A stretch of 64,000 nucleotides of DNA, from NCBI GenBank assembly GCA_905221295.1, contig CAJNCP010000001.1, forward strand, positions 310,001 through 374,000, in the 5' to 3' direction. This DNA is from a bacterium. GTDB lineage: Bacteria; Bacillota; Bacilli; Lactobacillales; Streptococcaceae. A program made the translations under genes and the position numbers. Position 1 is the stretch's first letter, and each line of letters opens with the position of its first letter. Under the pieces are notes generated by a model. The model saw only the letters and a program-made list of their open reading frames with translations, was not told where the DNA came from and did no database searches. Below are positions 18,986 to 29,018 of this stretch, piece after piece.

Positions 18986-19357
18986 ATGTTAAATAGTATT
19001 GTAACCATTATTTGTATTGCCCTTATAGCGTTTATCTTGTTTTGGTTTTTCAAAAAGCCTGAAAAATTTGGACAAAAGGCTCAGCAAAAAAAAGGCTATC
19101 AAGAGATTCGAGTGGAAGTCATGGGGGGCTATACGCCTGAGTTGATTATTCTCAAGAAATCAGTGCCAGCCCGCATTATCTTTGACCGCAAGGACCCTTC
19201 ACCCTGTCTAGACCAGATCGTCTTTCCAGATTTTGGTGTGCATGCGGACTTGCCTATGGGTGAAGAGTATGTAGTGGAAATCACACCTGAGCAAGCTGGA
19301 GAGTTTGGCTTTGCATGTGGCATGAATATGATGCACGGTAAGATGATTGTAGAGTAG
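18986..19357 (+). CDS. cupA: CupA, membrane-anchored copper chaperone
   Basis: 123 residues: one N-terminal membrane helix (~4-24), then a cupredoxin-like soluble domain with one Cys (SPCLDQ) and a Cys/Met-rich end (CGMNMMHGKM) forming Cu(I) sites. Known in streptococci to hand Cu(I) to CopA. ATG 18986 follows AAGGAG; an earlier in-frame ATG at 18947 lies inside copY. It starts 10 bp after copY. Confidence 0.92.
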   Translation: MLNSIVTIICIALIAFILFWFFKKPEKFGQKAQQKKGYQEIRVEVMGGYTPELIILKKSVPARIIFDRKDPSPCLDQIVFPDFGVHADLPMGEEYVVEITPEQAGEFGFACGMNMMHGKMIVE

Positions 19358-19363
19358 GAGGAA

Positions 19364-21589
19364 ATGATGACAGAAATTGTGAAAGCAAGCCTAGAAAATG
19401 GCATTCAAAAAATCCGTATCACAGCTGAAAAAGGCTATCATCCAGCCCACATTCAGCTTCAAAAAGGGGTTCCGGCTGAGATTACCTTTCATCGTGCCAC
19501 CCCTTCAAACTGTTACAAGGAAATTCTTTTTGAAGAAGAAGGAATTCTAGAACCAATCGGTGTGGACGAGGAGAAGACAATTCGTTTTACTCCTCAAGAA
19601 TTAGGCAAACATGAATTTTCATGTGGGATGAAGATGCAAAAGGGAAGCTATACCGTAGTTGAGAAGACTCGAAAATCCTTGTCACTTTTGCAACGTTTTT
19701 GGATTACCAGTATCTTTACTCTGCCTCTTGTTCTCCTCATGATTGGGATGTTGACAGGGACTATTAGTCATCCAGTTATGCATTGGGGTACCTTTTTAGC
19801 CACAACACCTATCATGCTAGTGGCAGGTGGTCCTTATATCCAGAGCGCTTGGGCTAGCTTTAAAAAACACAATGCCAACATGGATACCTTGGTGGCACTG
19901 GGAACTCTAGTGGCCTATCTCTATAGTCTAGTTGCTCTCTTTACTGGGCTCCCTGTTTACTTTGAAAGTGCTGGATTTATCCTCTTCTTCGTTCTTTTGG
20001 GGGCGGTTTTTGAGGAAAAAATGCGAAAAAATACTTCCCAAGCTGTAGAGAAATTACTGGATTTGCAAGCTAAAACAGCAGAAGTATTGCGTGATGATCG
20101 CTATGTTCAAGTTCCCTTGGAGCAAGTCAAGGTAGGTGATCTGATTCGAGTGCGTCCTGGAGAAAAGATTGCAGTTGATGGTGTCGTAGTCGAAGGTGTG
20201 TCCAGTATTGATGAATCCATGGTGACAGGTGAGAGTCTGCCAGTGGACAAAACAGTTGGAGATACCGTTATTGGCTCAACGATTAATAACAGTGGAACTC
20301 TTGTTTTTAAAGCAGAAAAGGTTGGTTCAGAGACGGTCTTGGCACAGATTGTGGATTTTGTGAAGAAAGCTCAGACCAGCCGTGCACCGATTCAGGATTT
20401 GACGGATAAGATTTCAGGAATTTTTGTCCCAGCAGTTGTCATTTTAGCGATTTTAACTTTTTGGATTTGGTTTGTCTTGCTTGGGGCTAGCTTTGTGACC
20501 TCTCTACTTTATGGGGTGGCAGTTCTAATCATTGCTTGTCCTTGTGCCCTAGGTCTTGCAACACCAACGGCTCTCATGGTAGGGACAGGGCGTAGCGCCA
20601 AGATGGGAGTTCTCCTCAAAAATGGAACGGTCTTACAAGAAATCCAGAAAGTCCAAACTCTCGTCTTTGATAAGACAGGAACTTTGACAGAAGGAAAACC
20701 AGTGGTCACTGATATCATTGGAGACAAGACAGAAGTGCTTGGCTTGGCAGCTTCTTTGGAAGAAGCTTCTCAACACCCACTGGCTCAAGCTATTGTCAAG
20801 CAGGCGACTGAAGCAGGACTTGAGCTTCAACCTGTAGAAAATTTTCAAGCCTTGCACGGAAAAGGTGTTTCAGGGCAAATCAATGGGAAACAAGTCTTGC
20901 TTGGAAATGCTAAAATGCTAGATGGAATGGATATTTCTAGTGCTTATCAGGAAAAACTAGAAGAACTGGAAAAAGAAGCTAAGACAGTTGTGTACTTGGC
21001 TGTTGACAATGAAATCAAAGGCTTGCTTGCCCTACAGGATATCCCCAAGGGAAATGCCAAGCTTGCCATCAGTCAGTTGAAAAAACGTGGTCTCCGAACA
21101 GTTATGTTGACAGGAGATAATGCTGGCGTGGCGCGAGCTATTGCAGATCAGATCGGCATTGAGGAGGTTATTGCTGGTGTCTTGCCAGAAGAAAAAGCGC
21201 ATGAAATCCATCAACTACAAGAGGCCGGTAAAGTAGCCTTTATCGGAGATGGTATCAATGATGCGCCAGCCCTCAGTGTAGCAGATGTCGGGATTGCCAT
21301 GGGTGCAGGAACCGATATTGCTATTGAGTCGGCAGGGATTATTCTGACACGCAACGACCTGACAGGAGTTGTTCGTGCCCTTGATATGAGTAAGAAAACT
21401 TTTCATCGTATCTTGCTCAATCTTTTCTGGGCCTTTATCTACAATGTCATCGGAATTCCGATTGCAGCAGGTGTCTTTTCAGGAATTGGTCTGGTGCTCA
21501 ACCCAGAACTGGCAGGTCTAGCCATGGCCTTTAGCTCTGTATCTGTTTTAACCAGTTCACTCATGCTAAACTTTAGTAAAATAGATTAA
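19364..21589 (+). CDS. copA: CopA, Cu(I)-exporting P1B-type ATPase
   Basis: A 741-residue heavy-metal ATPase. Residues ~1-95 are a cupredoxin-like metal domain related to CupA (NCYKE, CGMKM) instead of the common CxxC ferredoxin-like domain. The membrane CPC is at 392-394, DKTGT at 436-440, and TGES and GDGINDAP are present. The ribosome-binding site AGGAGG is 2 bp from ATG 19364 and 5 bp from ATG 19367, so the second Met may be the true start. It completes the copper operon. Confidence 0.95.
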   Translation: MMTEIVKASLENGIQKIRITAEKGYHPAHIQLQKGVPAEITFHRATPSNCYKEILFEEEGILEPIGVDEEKTIRFTPQELGKHEFSCGMKMQKGSYTVVEKTRKSLSLLQRFWITSIFTLPLVLLMIGMLTGTISHPVMHWGTFLATTPIMLVAGGPYIQSAWASFKKHNANMDTLVALGTLVAYLYSLVALFTGLPVYFESAGFILFFVLLGAVFEEKMRKNTSQAVEKLLDLQAKTAEVLRDDRYVQVPLEQVKVGDLIRVRPGEKIAVDGVVVEGVSSIDESMVTGESLPVDKTVGDTVIGSTINNSGTLVFKAEKVGSETVLAQIVDFVKKAQTSRAPIQDLTDKISGIFVPAVVILAILTFWIWFVLLGASFVTSLLYGVAVLIIACPCALGLATPTALMVGTGRSAKMGVLLKNGTVLQEIQKVQTLVFDKTGTLTEGKPVVTDIIGDKTEVLGLAASLEEASQHPLAQAIVKQATEAGLELQPVENFQALHGKGVSGQINGKQVLLGNAKMLDGMDISSAYQEKLEELEKEAKTVVYLAVDNEIKGLLALQDIPKGNAKLAISQLKKRGLRTVMLTGDNAGVARAIADQIGIEEVIAGVLPEEKAHEIHQLQEAGKVAFIGDGINDAPALSVADVGIAMGAGTDIAIESAGIILTRNDLTGVVRALDMSKKTFHRILLNLFWAFIYNVIGIPIAAGVFSGIGLVLNPELAGLAMAFSSVSVLTSSLMLNFSKID

Positions 21590-21610
21590 AAGCGAGCTTG
21601 CTCGCTTTTT
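21590..21610 (+). terminator. Terminator of copper operon
   Basis: AAGCGAGC-TT-GCTCGCTT stem with a following T-run. Confidence 0.85.
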
Positions 21611-21626
21611 ATTATAAAACAGTTAT

Positions 21627-21640
21627 ATAAAGCGTTTTCA
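21627..21640 (+). promoter_or_regulatory. cre-like site 1 upstream of spxB
   Basis: ATAAAGCGTTTTCA resembles the CcpA catabolite-response element (xGNAARCGNWWNCA). Confidence 0.5.
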
Positions 21641-21727
21641 AACTGTACTGTAATAGAGAATAAAAACTTCTGAGCACATTCTTAGGATACTCAAAGTAAA
21701 TGTGGTAAATTAGGATTGTAAATTTAC

Positions 21728-21741
21728 TGAATCGCTTTCAA
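21728..21741 (+). promoter_or_regulatory. cre-like site 2 upstream of spxB
   Basis: TGAATCGCTTTCAA, 58 bp before the start codon. Confidence 0.5.
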
Positions 21742-21748
21742 ACAACAT

Positions 21749-21764
21749 ATAAAAGCGCTTTTTG
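21749..21764 (+). promoter_or_regulatory. cre-like site 3 upstream of spxB
   Basis: ATAAAAGCGCTTTTTG is a palindromic AAAGCGCTTT core, 8 bp after site 2. Three sites in 140 bp suit the known CcpA control of spxB. I could not fix the -35/-10 with confidence. Confidence 0.55.
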
Positions 21765-21798
21765 TAAATGTATGAAATTATTTTGAAGGAGAGTTATT

Positions 21799-23574
21799 AT
21801 GACTCAAGGGAAAATTACTGCATCAGCAGCAATGCTCAACGTATTGAAAACATGGGGCGTAGACACAATCTACGGTATCCCATCAGGAACACTCAGCTCA
21901 TTGATGGACGCTTTGGCTGAAGACAAAGATATCTGCTTCTTGCAAGTTCGCCACGAAGAAACAGGTGCTCTTGCAGCGGTCATGCAAGCTAAATTCGGCG
22001 GCTCAATCGGGGTTGCAGTTGGTTCAGGTGGACCAGGTGCGACTCACTTAATTAACGGTGTTTACGATGCAGCGATGGATAACACTCCATTCCTTGCTAT
22101 TCTTGGATCACGTCCAGTTAACGAACTCAACATGGATGCCTTCCAAGAATTGAACCAAAACCCAATGTACAACGGTATCGCTGTTTACAACAAACGTGTC
22201 GCTTACGCTGAGCAATTGCCAAAAGTAATCGACGAAGCTTGCCGTGCTGCAGTTTCTAAAAAAGGTCCAGCTGTTGTTGAAATTCCAGTAAACTTCGGTT
22301 TCCAAGAAATCGATGAAAACTCATACTATGGTTCAGGTTCATACGAACGTTCATTCATCGCTCCTGCATTGAACGAAGTTGAAATCAACAAAGCTGTTGA
22401 AATCTTGAACAATGCTGAACGCCCAGTTATCTACGCTGGTTACGGTGGTGTTAAAGCAGGTGAAGTGATTACTGAATTGTCACGTAAAATCAAAGCACCA
22501 ATCATCACAACTGGTAAAAACTTTGAAGCCTTTGAATGGAACTATGAAGGTTTGACAGGTTCTGCTTACCGTGTTGGTTGGAAACCAGCCAACGAAGTTG
22601 TCTTTGAAGCAGACACAGTTCTTTTCCTTGGTTCAAACTTCCCATTTGCTGAAGTTTACGAAGCCTTCAAGAACACTGAAAAATTCATCCAAGTCGATAT
22701 CGACCCTTACAAACTTGGTAAACGCCATGCCCTTGACGCTTCTATCCTTGGTGATGCAGGTCAAGCAGCGAAAGCAATCCTTGACAAAGTGAACCCAGTT
22801 GAGTCTACTCCATGGTGGCGTGCAAACGTTAAGAACAACCAAAACTGGCGTGATTACATGAACAAACTCGAAGGTAAAACTGAGGGTGAATTGCAATTGT
22901 ACCAAGTTTACAATGCTATTAATAAACATGCTGACCAAGACGCTATCTACTCAATCGACGTAGGTAACTCAACTCAAACATCAACTCGTCACCTTCACAT
23001 GACACCTAAGAACATGTGGCGTACATCTCCACTCTTTGCGACAATGGGTATCGCCCTTCCTGGTGGTATCGCTGCTAAGAAAGACAATCCTGATCGCCAA
23101 GTATGGAACATCATGGGTGACGGTGCATTCAATATGTGCTACCCAGACGTGATCACGAACGTTCAATACAACCTTCCAGTTATCAACGTTGTCTTCTCAA
23201 ACGCTGAATATGCCTTCATCAAGAACAAATACGAGGACACAAACAAACACTTGTTTGGTGTTGACTTCCCTAACGCTGACTACGCGAAAATCGCTGAAGC
23301 TCAAGGAGCTGTTGGATTTACAGTTGACCGTATCGAAGACATCGACGCAGTGGTCGCAGAAGCCGTGAAACTCAACAAAGAAGGTAAAACTGTTGTTATC
23401 GATGCTCGCATCACGCAACACCGTCCACTTCCAGTAGAAGTACTTGAACTCGATCCAAAACTTCACTCAGAAGAAGCGATCAAAGCCTTTAAGGAAAAAT
23501 ACGAAGCAGAAGAACTCGTACCATTCCGTCTCTTCTTGGAAGAAGAAGGATTGCAATCACGCGCAATCAAATAA
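21799..23574 (+). CDS. spxB: Pyruvate oxidase SpxB
   Basis: Oxidises pyruvate with O2 and phosphate to acetyl phosphate, CO2 and H2O2. The 591-residue ThDP/FAD enzyme has the catalytic Glu in RHEETG (residues 51-56), a central FAD-binding domain and the ThDP motif MGDGAFN through VVFSN. Codon use is strongly biased, as expected for one of the most highly expressed streptococcal proteins. GAAGGAGAG precedes the ATG. Monocistronic, ending at a terminator. Confidence 0.97.
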   Translation: MTQGKITASAAMLNVLKTWGVDTIYGIPSGTLSSLMDALAEDKDICFLQVRHEETGALAAVMQAKFGGSIGVAVGSGGPGATHLINGVYDAAMDNTPFLAILGSRPVNELNMDAFQELNQNPMYNGIAVYNKRVAYAEQLPKVIDEACRAAVSKKGPAVVEIPVNFGFQEIDENSYYGSGSYERSFIAPALNEVEINKAVEILNNAERPVIYAGYGGVKAGEVITELSRKIKAPIITTGKNFEAFEWNYEGLTGSAYRVGWKPANEVVFEADTVLFLGSNFPFAEVYEAFKNTEKFIQVDIDPYKLGKRHALDASILGDAGQAAKAILDKVNPVESTPWWRANVKNNQNWRDYMNKLEGKTEGELQLYQVYNAINKHADQDAIYSIDVGNSTQTSTRHLHMTPKNMWRTSPLFATMGIALPGGIAAKKDNPDRQVWNIMGDGAFNMCYPDVITNVQYNLPVINVVFSNAEYAFIKNKYEDTNKHLFGVDFPNADYAKIAEAQGAVGFTVDRIEDIDAVVAEAVKLNKEGKTVVIDARITQHRPLPVEVLELDPKLHSEEAIKAFKEKYEAEELVPFRLFLEEEGLQSRAIK

Positions 23575-23585
23575 TTCCTCTCATC

Positions 23586-23628
23586 GAAAATCAAATGTAA
23601 ACATTGTATATTTTATTCTTTGATTTTC
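23586..23628. repeat. Inverted repeat after spxB
   Basis: GAAAATCAAA (23586-23595) and TTTGATTTTC (23619-23628) are perfect inverted copies, extended outward by CTCT/AGAG. The ATCGAAAATC wording recalls pneumococcal small repeats, but no known full element is matched. Confidence 0.4.
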
Positions 23629-23645
23629 ATAGAGTTGAACTTGAA

Positions 23646-23671
23646 AAGATCGGAGCAATCCGGTCTTTTTA
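23646..23671 (+). terminator. Terminator of spxB
   Basis: AAGATCGGA-GCAA-TCCGGTCTT stem and T-run. Confidence 0.8.
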
Positions 23672-23835
23672 TGGATATTCAGTTTGTTTTGATATTTAAT
23701 CATCTTGATAATAGTGTGAATTAATTTCTTGTAAAAATAAAACATTATATTTTAATTGTACTAGCTACTAATAAAAAAGAAACTGTGATAATTTCACTTT
23801 GTTATAAAAAATCTAATTTTACAAGTACTTTATAT

Positions 23836-23864
23836 TTACAAAAGTCTTTATTTTTTGGTATAAT
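23836..23864 (+). promoter_or_regulatory. Promoter of the ATPase-kinase island
   Basis: TTACAA (23836-23841), 17-bp spacer, extended TGG-TATAAT (23859-23864), 30 bp before the ATPase start. The preceding ~150 bp are AT-rich and hold nothing else I can name. Confidence 0.65.
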
Positions 23865-23894
23865 TAGGTGAAAAAATCACTTGAGGTAAAAAGA

Positions 23895-25235
23895 ATGCTA
23901 TTAAATTTCCGATTTCAAAACTTTTTGTCATTTAAAGAATTAACAGAGTTTTCTATGATTCCAAGTCAGGTAAGAAGTCTAAAACATCATTTAAAAACAG
24001 TGAATGAAGAAATATCTGTGTTAAATTTTTCATCAATATATGGTGCGAATGCTTCAGGTAAATCTAATTTTATAAAGGCTTTAGAATTTGCTCAAACCTT
24101 AATTATTAGTTCTGAAGAAAGGGTTAGAAAAAGTGTAGTTAGGGAAAGTTACTATAAAGGAGAAATTTCATTTAAAGAAAAAACATCAGATTTTGAATTT
24201 GATCTTATAATTGGAAAAGGAATTTTTACATATGGTTTTTCGATGAATTTATTTAATTATGAGATAAAAAGTGAATGGTTATATAAGAGAGTTAATAACG
24301 AAGATATAAAACTATATGAAATTGACTACGATAAAGGAATAAAAATCGAAGATGTAATTCTAGATAATTTGCAGATAAATGAAAATGATAAAGAAAGGTT
24401 TAAGATTTATATATCTGATGCAAATAAATCAAATTCATTATTTTTACAATATATTAATGCAAATGAAAGAAAACTTGATTATAGTATAGAGTTATATAAG
24501 ATATATGATTGGTTCTCAAGTACTATGGAAGTTATTTCAACTAATGACGGTGCAAAAGGAAGTGAAGATGCTTTTTTAAATGAAGAAGATACAGGAAAGC
24601 TGGCAGAGTTTTTAAAAAACTTCGGGACTGGAATTGAAAGAATTGAGAGACAGGTAATAAGTAAACAAGATATTGATGATATAAATAGAAAATCAATAGA
24701 TTCTATCGCAGATAGGTTGATTGATATGAATAAGCAAGATGAGTCTAAAATTGCTGCTGGCATGGTTCAAACAAATGAGAATATATATTTTTTCTCTATT
24801 GATGATAATAATGAGTTAGTGATAGAGCGAATTTATTTTATACACGAAGGAACAAGTTCAAAATTTCCTCTTAGAGCAGAATCTGATGGCACAAGACGAT
24901 TAATCGAGATGTATGGTGTTTTAAATACCGTAAAAGATAAAGTATACATTATAGATGAGATTGACAGAAGTTTTCATCCAAACTTAACCTATGAATTTAT
25001 AAAAAGAGCGCTAAGTAATAGTAAAATACAATTGATTGTTACAACACATGAAGATAGATTACTCGATTTGAAACTTTTAAGAAGGGATGAGATATGGTTT
25101 GTAGATAAGCTTATGAACGAGTCTCGCTTATATTCATTGGAAGATTATAAAGTTAGATTTGATAAAGATATTATGAAAGACTACTTGCTAGGAAAATATG
25201 GCAGTGTCCCGACTTTCAATAATCTTTTTGAATAA
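23895..25235 (+). CDS. RecF/ABC-like ATPase (AAA_15/AAA_21 type), accessory island
   Basis: A 446-residue soluble ATPase. Walker A GANASGKSN is at residues 50-58, an ABC-like signature ESDGTRR near 329-335, Walker B VYIIDEID at 350-357, and an H-loop TTHED at 383-387, with a long insert of predicted helices (~90-310) between. This is the layout of OLD, RloA and Abi ATPases that detect phage or damaged DNA. ATG 23895 with GAGG is preferred over GTG 23868. Base composition is far more AT-rich than spxB or manA, suggesting transfer. A kinase gene follows after 13 bp. Confidence 0.85.
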   Translation: MLLNFRFQNFLSFKELTEFSMIPSQVRSLKHHLKTVNEEISVLNFSSIYGANASGKSNFIKALEFAQTLIISSEERVRKSVVRESYYKGEISFKEKTSDFEFDLIIGKGIFTYGFSMNLFNYEIKSEWLYKRVNNEDIKLYEIDYDKGIKIEDVILDNLQINENDKERFKIYISDANKSNSLFLQYINANERKLDYSIELYKIYDWFSSTMEVISTNDGAKGSEDAFLNEEDTGKLAEFLKNFGTGIERIERQVISKQDIDDINRKSIDSIADRLIDMNKQDESKIAAGMVQTNENIYFFSIDDNNELVIERIYFIHEGTSSKFPLRAESDGTRRLIEMYGVLNTVKDKVYIIDEIDRSFHPNLTYEFIKRALSNSKIQLIVTTHEDRLLDLKLLRRDEIWFVDKLMNESRLYSLEDYKVRFDKDIMKDYLLGKYGSVPTFNNLFE

Positions 25236-25248
25236 GTGAGGAATTACC

Positions 25249-26538
25249 ATGTTACGAGAAAAGAATAAAATTTTTGAGCGCTCACTAACTATCCCCAATA
25301 TAAAAACTGAAGAATTAATTGGGAGAGGTGGTTTTTGTGATGTATATAAAATTTCTAATGATATTGCAATAAAGAAGTTAGTGCATTTAAGAGAAGAAAA
25401 TATACAAAGATTCAAAAGGGAAATTAAAATTATTGAGGAGGTTCGTCATCCAAATATTATTAAGATAATAGATAAAAAAATTGATGATGAAACCCAAAAA
25501 TATGCCTACACAATGAGTCTATTCGCCTATAATTATGATCAATATGTTAAAGAAGTTAAAACGTTAGATAGCTTTCCATTAGAGATTCTTGAAAAAATCT
25601 TCTTAGCAATTATATATCTGCACGAAAAAGGTATAATTCATAGAGATTTAAAACCAAGTAATATTCTGCTAAATCTAGAACCACTAGAAGTTGTTATTTC
25701 TGATTTTGGGCTAGGAAAGTTAATGACTGGAGAATCAAATTTAACTTGTATTGGTCAAGGAATGGGAACAGACGATTATTCGGCGCCAGAATTACTTCTA
25801 GGTCATCAAAAAGCGGATGTTAGAGCGGATATATATAGTTTAGGAAAAATTCTTGAATTTACAATTAGAGAATTAGAAATCAATTGCCCAAAAGAGATTC
25901 AACAAGTTGTAAAAAAAGCAACTGAATATAGAATGGATAATAGATATTCTTCGGTTGATGAGTTGAGGAAAGAATTTTTTAACAATTTGATGATTTACAG
26001 TCAAGAGGCAACGATTGATACAGTAATAAGTTATTTAAATGATCTTAGACAAGTTAGAAAAGAGTTATTTGATAACTTATTCAATTCTATTATTCGTCCA
26101 ACTTTACAACAGGCAGATGATAGAAAATTGGAAATCGAATTTAAAAAAATATTATCTTCACCACAAATTATAAATTACTATTTAGAAGTTGCTTCAAAAG
26201 AATTTGAGGCCTACTTGATTTTTTATTGTGAATTGATTCAAGCTTTACCTAAATTTAATGAGGAAGTTAATTTCATTGTAAGTTGTCTCTACCAATTAAT
26301 TGAGGAACCGGGAGCGGATAGATTAATATTAAATACTATATGGAAGACTCTAGTCCAATTAGCATTTGAATTTTATAAAAAAGATGGCTCATTTAAAATT
26401 TTGGAATTAATAAAAGTAGAGTTCAATAAAACAATGGGAATACAAGTTGGCATGGAAGAAGAGCTAATGAGTGAATTTTCTAAGAATCATGAACTCAAAA
26501 TATTTTATGAAGAGTATTTAAAAGAGAGTGAAAAGTAG
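25249..26538 (+). CDS. Soluble Ser/Thr protein kinase, accessory island
   Basis: 429 residues with a complete Hanks-type kinase domain: glycine loop GRGGFC (25-30), catalytic AIKK Lys42, HRDLKPSN (131-138), DFG (152-154), APE (179-181), and DIYSLG (194-199). Residues ~255-429 are helical and unrecognised. It has no membrane segment and no PASTA repeats, so it is not the housekeeping StkP. It starts 13 bp after the ATPase gene with GAGG, so the two form an operon. Kinase activity is expected; target unknown. Stk2 of Staphylococcus epidermidis is a precedent for a defence kinase. Confidence 0.88.
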   Translation: MLREKNKIFERSLTIPNIKTEELIGRGGFCDVYKISNDIAIKKLVHLREENIQRFKREIKIIEEVRHPNIIKIIDKKIDDETQKYAYTMSLFAYNYDQYVKEVKTLDSFPLEILEKIFLAIIYLHEKGIIHRDLKPSNILLNLEPLEVVISDFGLGKLMTGESNLTCIGQGMGTDDYSAPELLLGHQKADVRADIYSLGKILEFTIRELEINCPKEIQQVVKKATEYRMDNRYSSVDELRKEFFNNLMIYSQEATIDTVISYLNDLRQVRKELFDNLFNSIIRPTLQQADDRKLEIEFKKILSSPQIINYYLEVASKEFEAYLIFYCELIQALPKFNEEVNFIVSCLYQLIEEPGADRLILNTIWKTLVQLAFEFYKKDGSFKILELIKVEFNKTMGIQVGMEEELMSEFSKNHELKIFYEEYLKESEK

Positions 26539-26545
26539 TATCTAA

Positions 26546-26987
<442 letters not shown>

Positions 26988-27068
26988 AGCACATTTATTC
27001 ACTATTTTTATAAAATCTTCTCTCTACTTTATAAGATGTGAAAAAGAGTTCAATTAGACCAGGCTTTT

Positions 27069-27077
27069 TGCTATAAT
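27069..27077 (+). promoter_or_regulatory. Extended -10 promoter of manA
   Basis: TGC-TATAAT with TTCAAT 16 bp upstream as a weak -35. Confidence 0.55.
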
Positions 27078-27106
27078 GAAGTGAGAAAAATAGACAGGAG
27101 AATAAA

Positions 27107-28051
27107 ATGTCAGAACCATTATTTTTACAATCAGTTATGCAAGAAAAAATCTGGGGTGGAACCAAGCTACGTGATGAGTTCGGCTACAATATCCCAAGTG
27201 AAAAAATCGGAGAATACTGGGCCATTTCAGCCCACCCAAATGGGGTTTCAAAGGTCGCTAATGGGCGCTACGAGGGAACAGACCTAGCTACTTTGTATGC
27301 GGAACACCGTGAATTGTTTGGCAACCGTCCAGAGCCTGTATTTCCACTGTTGACCAAGATTCTGGATGCCAACGACTGGCTTAGTGTACAAGTTCACCCA
27401 GACGATGCCTATGGATTAGAACATGAAGGCGAGTTAGGAAAAACAGAGTGCTGGTACATCATCGCAGCAGACGAAGGTTCAGAGATTATCTATGGCCATA
27501 ATGCCAAATCTAAAGAAGAACTCCGCCAGCAAATCGAGGACAAAGAATGGGACGGATTGTTAACAAAAGTTCCTGTCAAGGCTGGAGATTTCTTTTATGT
27601 ACCGAGTGGCACCATGCATGCTATTGGCGCGGGTATCTTGATCCTAGAAACCCAGCAGTCTAGCGATACCACTTACCGTGTCTATGACTTTGACCGCAAG
27701 GATGACAATGGCAACTTGCGTGAACTTCACCTTGAAAAATCCATCGATGTTTTGAATATTGGAGAACCTGCAAATAGCCGTCCTGTAACTGTCAAAGCTG
27801 ATGATTTGCGTTCAACTTTCCTTGTGTCCAATGATTTCTTTGCAGTCTACAAGTGGGAAATTACTGGAAAAGTTGACTTTGAAAAGACTGCTGACTACAG
27901 TTTGTTGAGTGTCTTGGATGGAGACGGCTATCTCACTGTAGACGGTAAGGAATACCCAATCCAAAAAGGAAGCCACTTTATCCTACCAAGTGATGTTGAG
28001 GCTTGGACCTTGGAAGGGCAAGGTTTGGAATTGATTGTTAGTCATCCGTAA
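27107..28051 (+). CDS. manA: Mannose-6-phosphate isomerase, class I
   Basis: Interconverts mannose-6-phosphate and fructose-6-phosphate. The 314-residue cupin-type zinc enzyme has the metal-binding QVHPDD and the later PSGTMHAIG motif (second metal His). The size matches the short Firmicute form. ACAGGAG precedes the ATG. Monocistronic. Confidence 0.95.
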   Translation: MSEPLFLQSVMQEKIWGGTKLRDEFGYNIPSEKIGEYWAISAHPNGVSKVANGRYEGTDLATLYAEHRELFGNRPEPVFPLLTKILDANDWLSVQVHPDDAYGLEHEGELGKTECWYIIAADEGSEIIYGHNAKSKEELRQQIEDKEWDGLLTKVPVKAGDFFYVPSGTMHAIGAGILILETQQSSDTTYRVYDFDRKDDNGNLRELHLEKSIDVLNIGEPANSRPVTVKADDLRSTFLVSNDFFAVYKWEITGKVDFEKTADYSLLSVLDGDGYLTVDGKEYPIQKGSHFILPSDVEAWTLEGQGLELIVSHP

Positions 28052-28060
28052 AAAAGAAAG

Positions 28061-28090
28061 GACTTGAGGTTGATTCTCAAGTCTTTTTTT
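28061..28090 (+). terminator. Terminator of manA
   Basis: GACTTGAG-7 nt-CTCAAGTC stem followed by seven T. Confidence 0.85.
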
Positions 28091-28197
28091 AACTTGGAAT
28101 TCTCCGAATCTGAGGACAATAGGTCAAAGTCTGACAATGGCTTAGACCGATTATCCTCCCCAAATTTAAAAATAGTTAAACTTTTATAAAAAAACTC

Positions 28198-28228
28198 TTG
28201 ACTCTCCCCTAAGGGGAGGGGTTATACT
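28198..28228 (+). promoter_or_regulatory. MerR-type promoter with palindromic operator
   Basis: TTGACT (28198-28203) and TATACT (28223-28228) are separated by 19 bp, the overlong spacer typical of MerR-controlled promoters. The spacer contains the perfect palindrome CTCCCC-TAA-GGGGAG (28204-28218). It drives the MerR gene itself, indicating autoregulation. Confidence 0.88.
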
Positions 28229-28248
28229 ATCCTTGTAAGGAGGAAATC

Positions 28249-28989
28249 ATGTACCAAATAAAAGAAGCTGCGCAGCTTTCAGGTGTCTCTGTCAAGACTC
28301 TGCACCACTACGATAAGATAGGACTCTTGGTTCCCTTAAAGTCGGAAAACGGCTATCGAACCTACAGTCAGGAGGATTTGGAAAGACTTCAGGTTATTCT
28401 TTACTACAAATATCTAGGCTTTTCTTTGGGAAAAATAGCAGAGCTGTTAAAGGAAGAAAGGACAGATTTATTGCCCCATTTGACCAGGCAGTTGGACTAT
28501 TTGACTCGAGAAAGGCAACATCTGGATACCTTGATTTCCACCTTGCAAAAAACCATTCAAGAACAAAAAGGAGAAAGAAAAATGACGATTGAGGAAAAAT
28601 TCACTGGATTTAGCTATCAAGACAATCAAAAATACCACCAAGAGGCGGTAGAGAAATATGGACAAGAAGTCATGGGAGAAGCTCTCGAGCGCCAAAAAGG
28701 TCGCGAAGATGAGGCCACAGCCACCTTCAACCAAGTTTTTCAAGCCTTGGCACAAAACCTTCAAAATGGACTAACTGCAACAGCGGTCGAAAACCAAGAA
28801 GAAGCAGCCAAACTCTTGCAAGCTATTCGTACTTATGGATTTGACTGCTCTATTGAGATATTCGGTCATATTGGTAAAGGCTACGTCTACAACCCAGAGT
28901 TTAAGCAAAACATTGACAAATTTGGAACTGGAACAGCCCAGTACACATCGGATGTCATTGCTGCTTACGTTCAGACAAATGCAGAATAA
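28249..28989 (+). CDS. MerR-family regulator with TipAS ligand-binding domain
   Basis: 246 residues: a MerR winged helix (1-70), a dimerisation coiled coil (~75-110), then a TipAS-like domain (~115-246). TipAL proteins bind thiopeptide or other antibiotics through the TipAS domain, and an internal start can release TipAS alone. Here Met at residue 111 (KMTIEEKF) follows GGAGAAAG, so such an internal product is conceivable. AGGAGG precedes the first ATG. No regulated exporter lies next to it, so its visible target is itself. Confidence 0.92.
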   Translation: MYQIKEAAQLSGVSVKTLHHYDKIGLLVPLKSENGYRTYSQEDLERLQVILYYKYLGFSLGKIAELLKEERTDLLPHLTRQLDYLTRERQHLDTLISTLQKTIQEQKGERKMTIEEKFTGFSYQDNQKYHQEAVEKYGQEVMGEALERQKGREDEATATFNQVFQALAQNLQNGLTATAVENQEEAAKLLQAIRTYGFDCSIEIFGHIGKGYVYNPEFKQNIDKFGTGTAQYTSDVIAAYVQTNAE

Positions 28990-28990
28990 A

Positions 28991-29018
28991 TAGGCTAGGA
29001 ATTTCCTAGCCTATTTTT
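28991..29018. terminator. Bidirectional terminator
   Basis: TAGGCTAGGAA/TTCCTAGCCTA long stem with T-runs, between the convergent MerR and Nudix genes. Confidence 0.85.
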
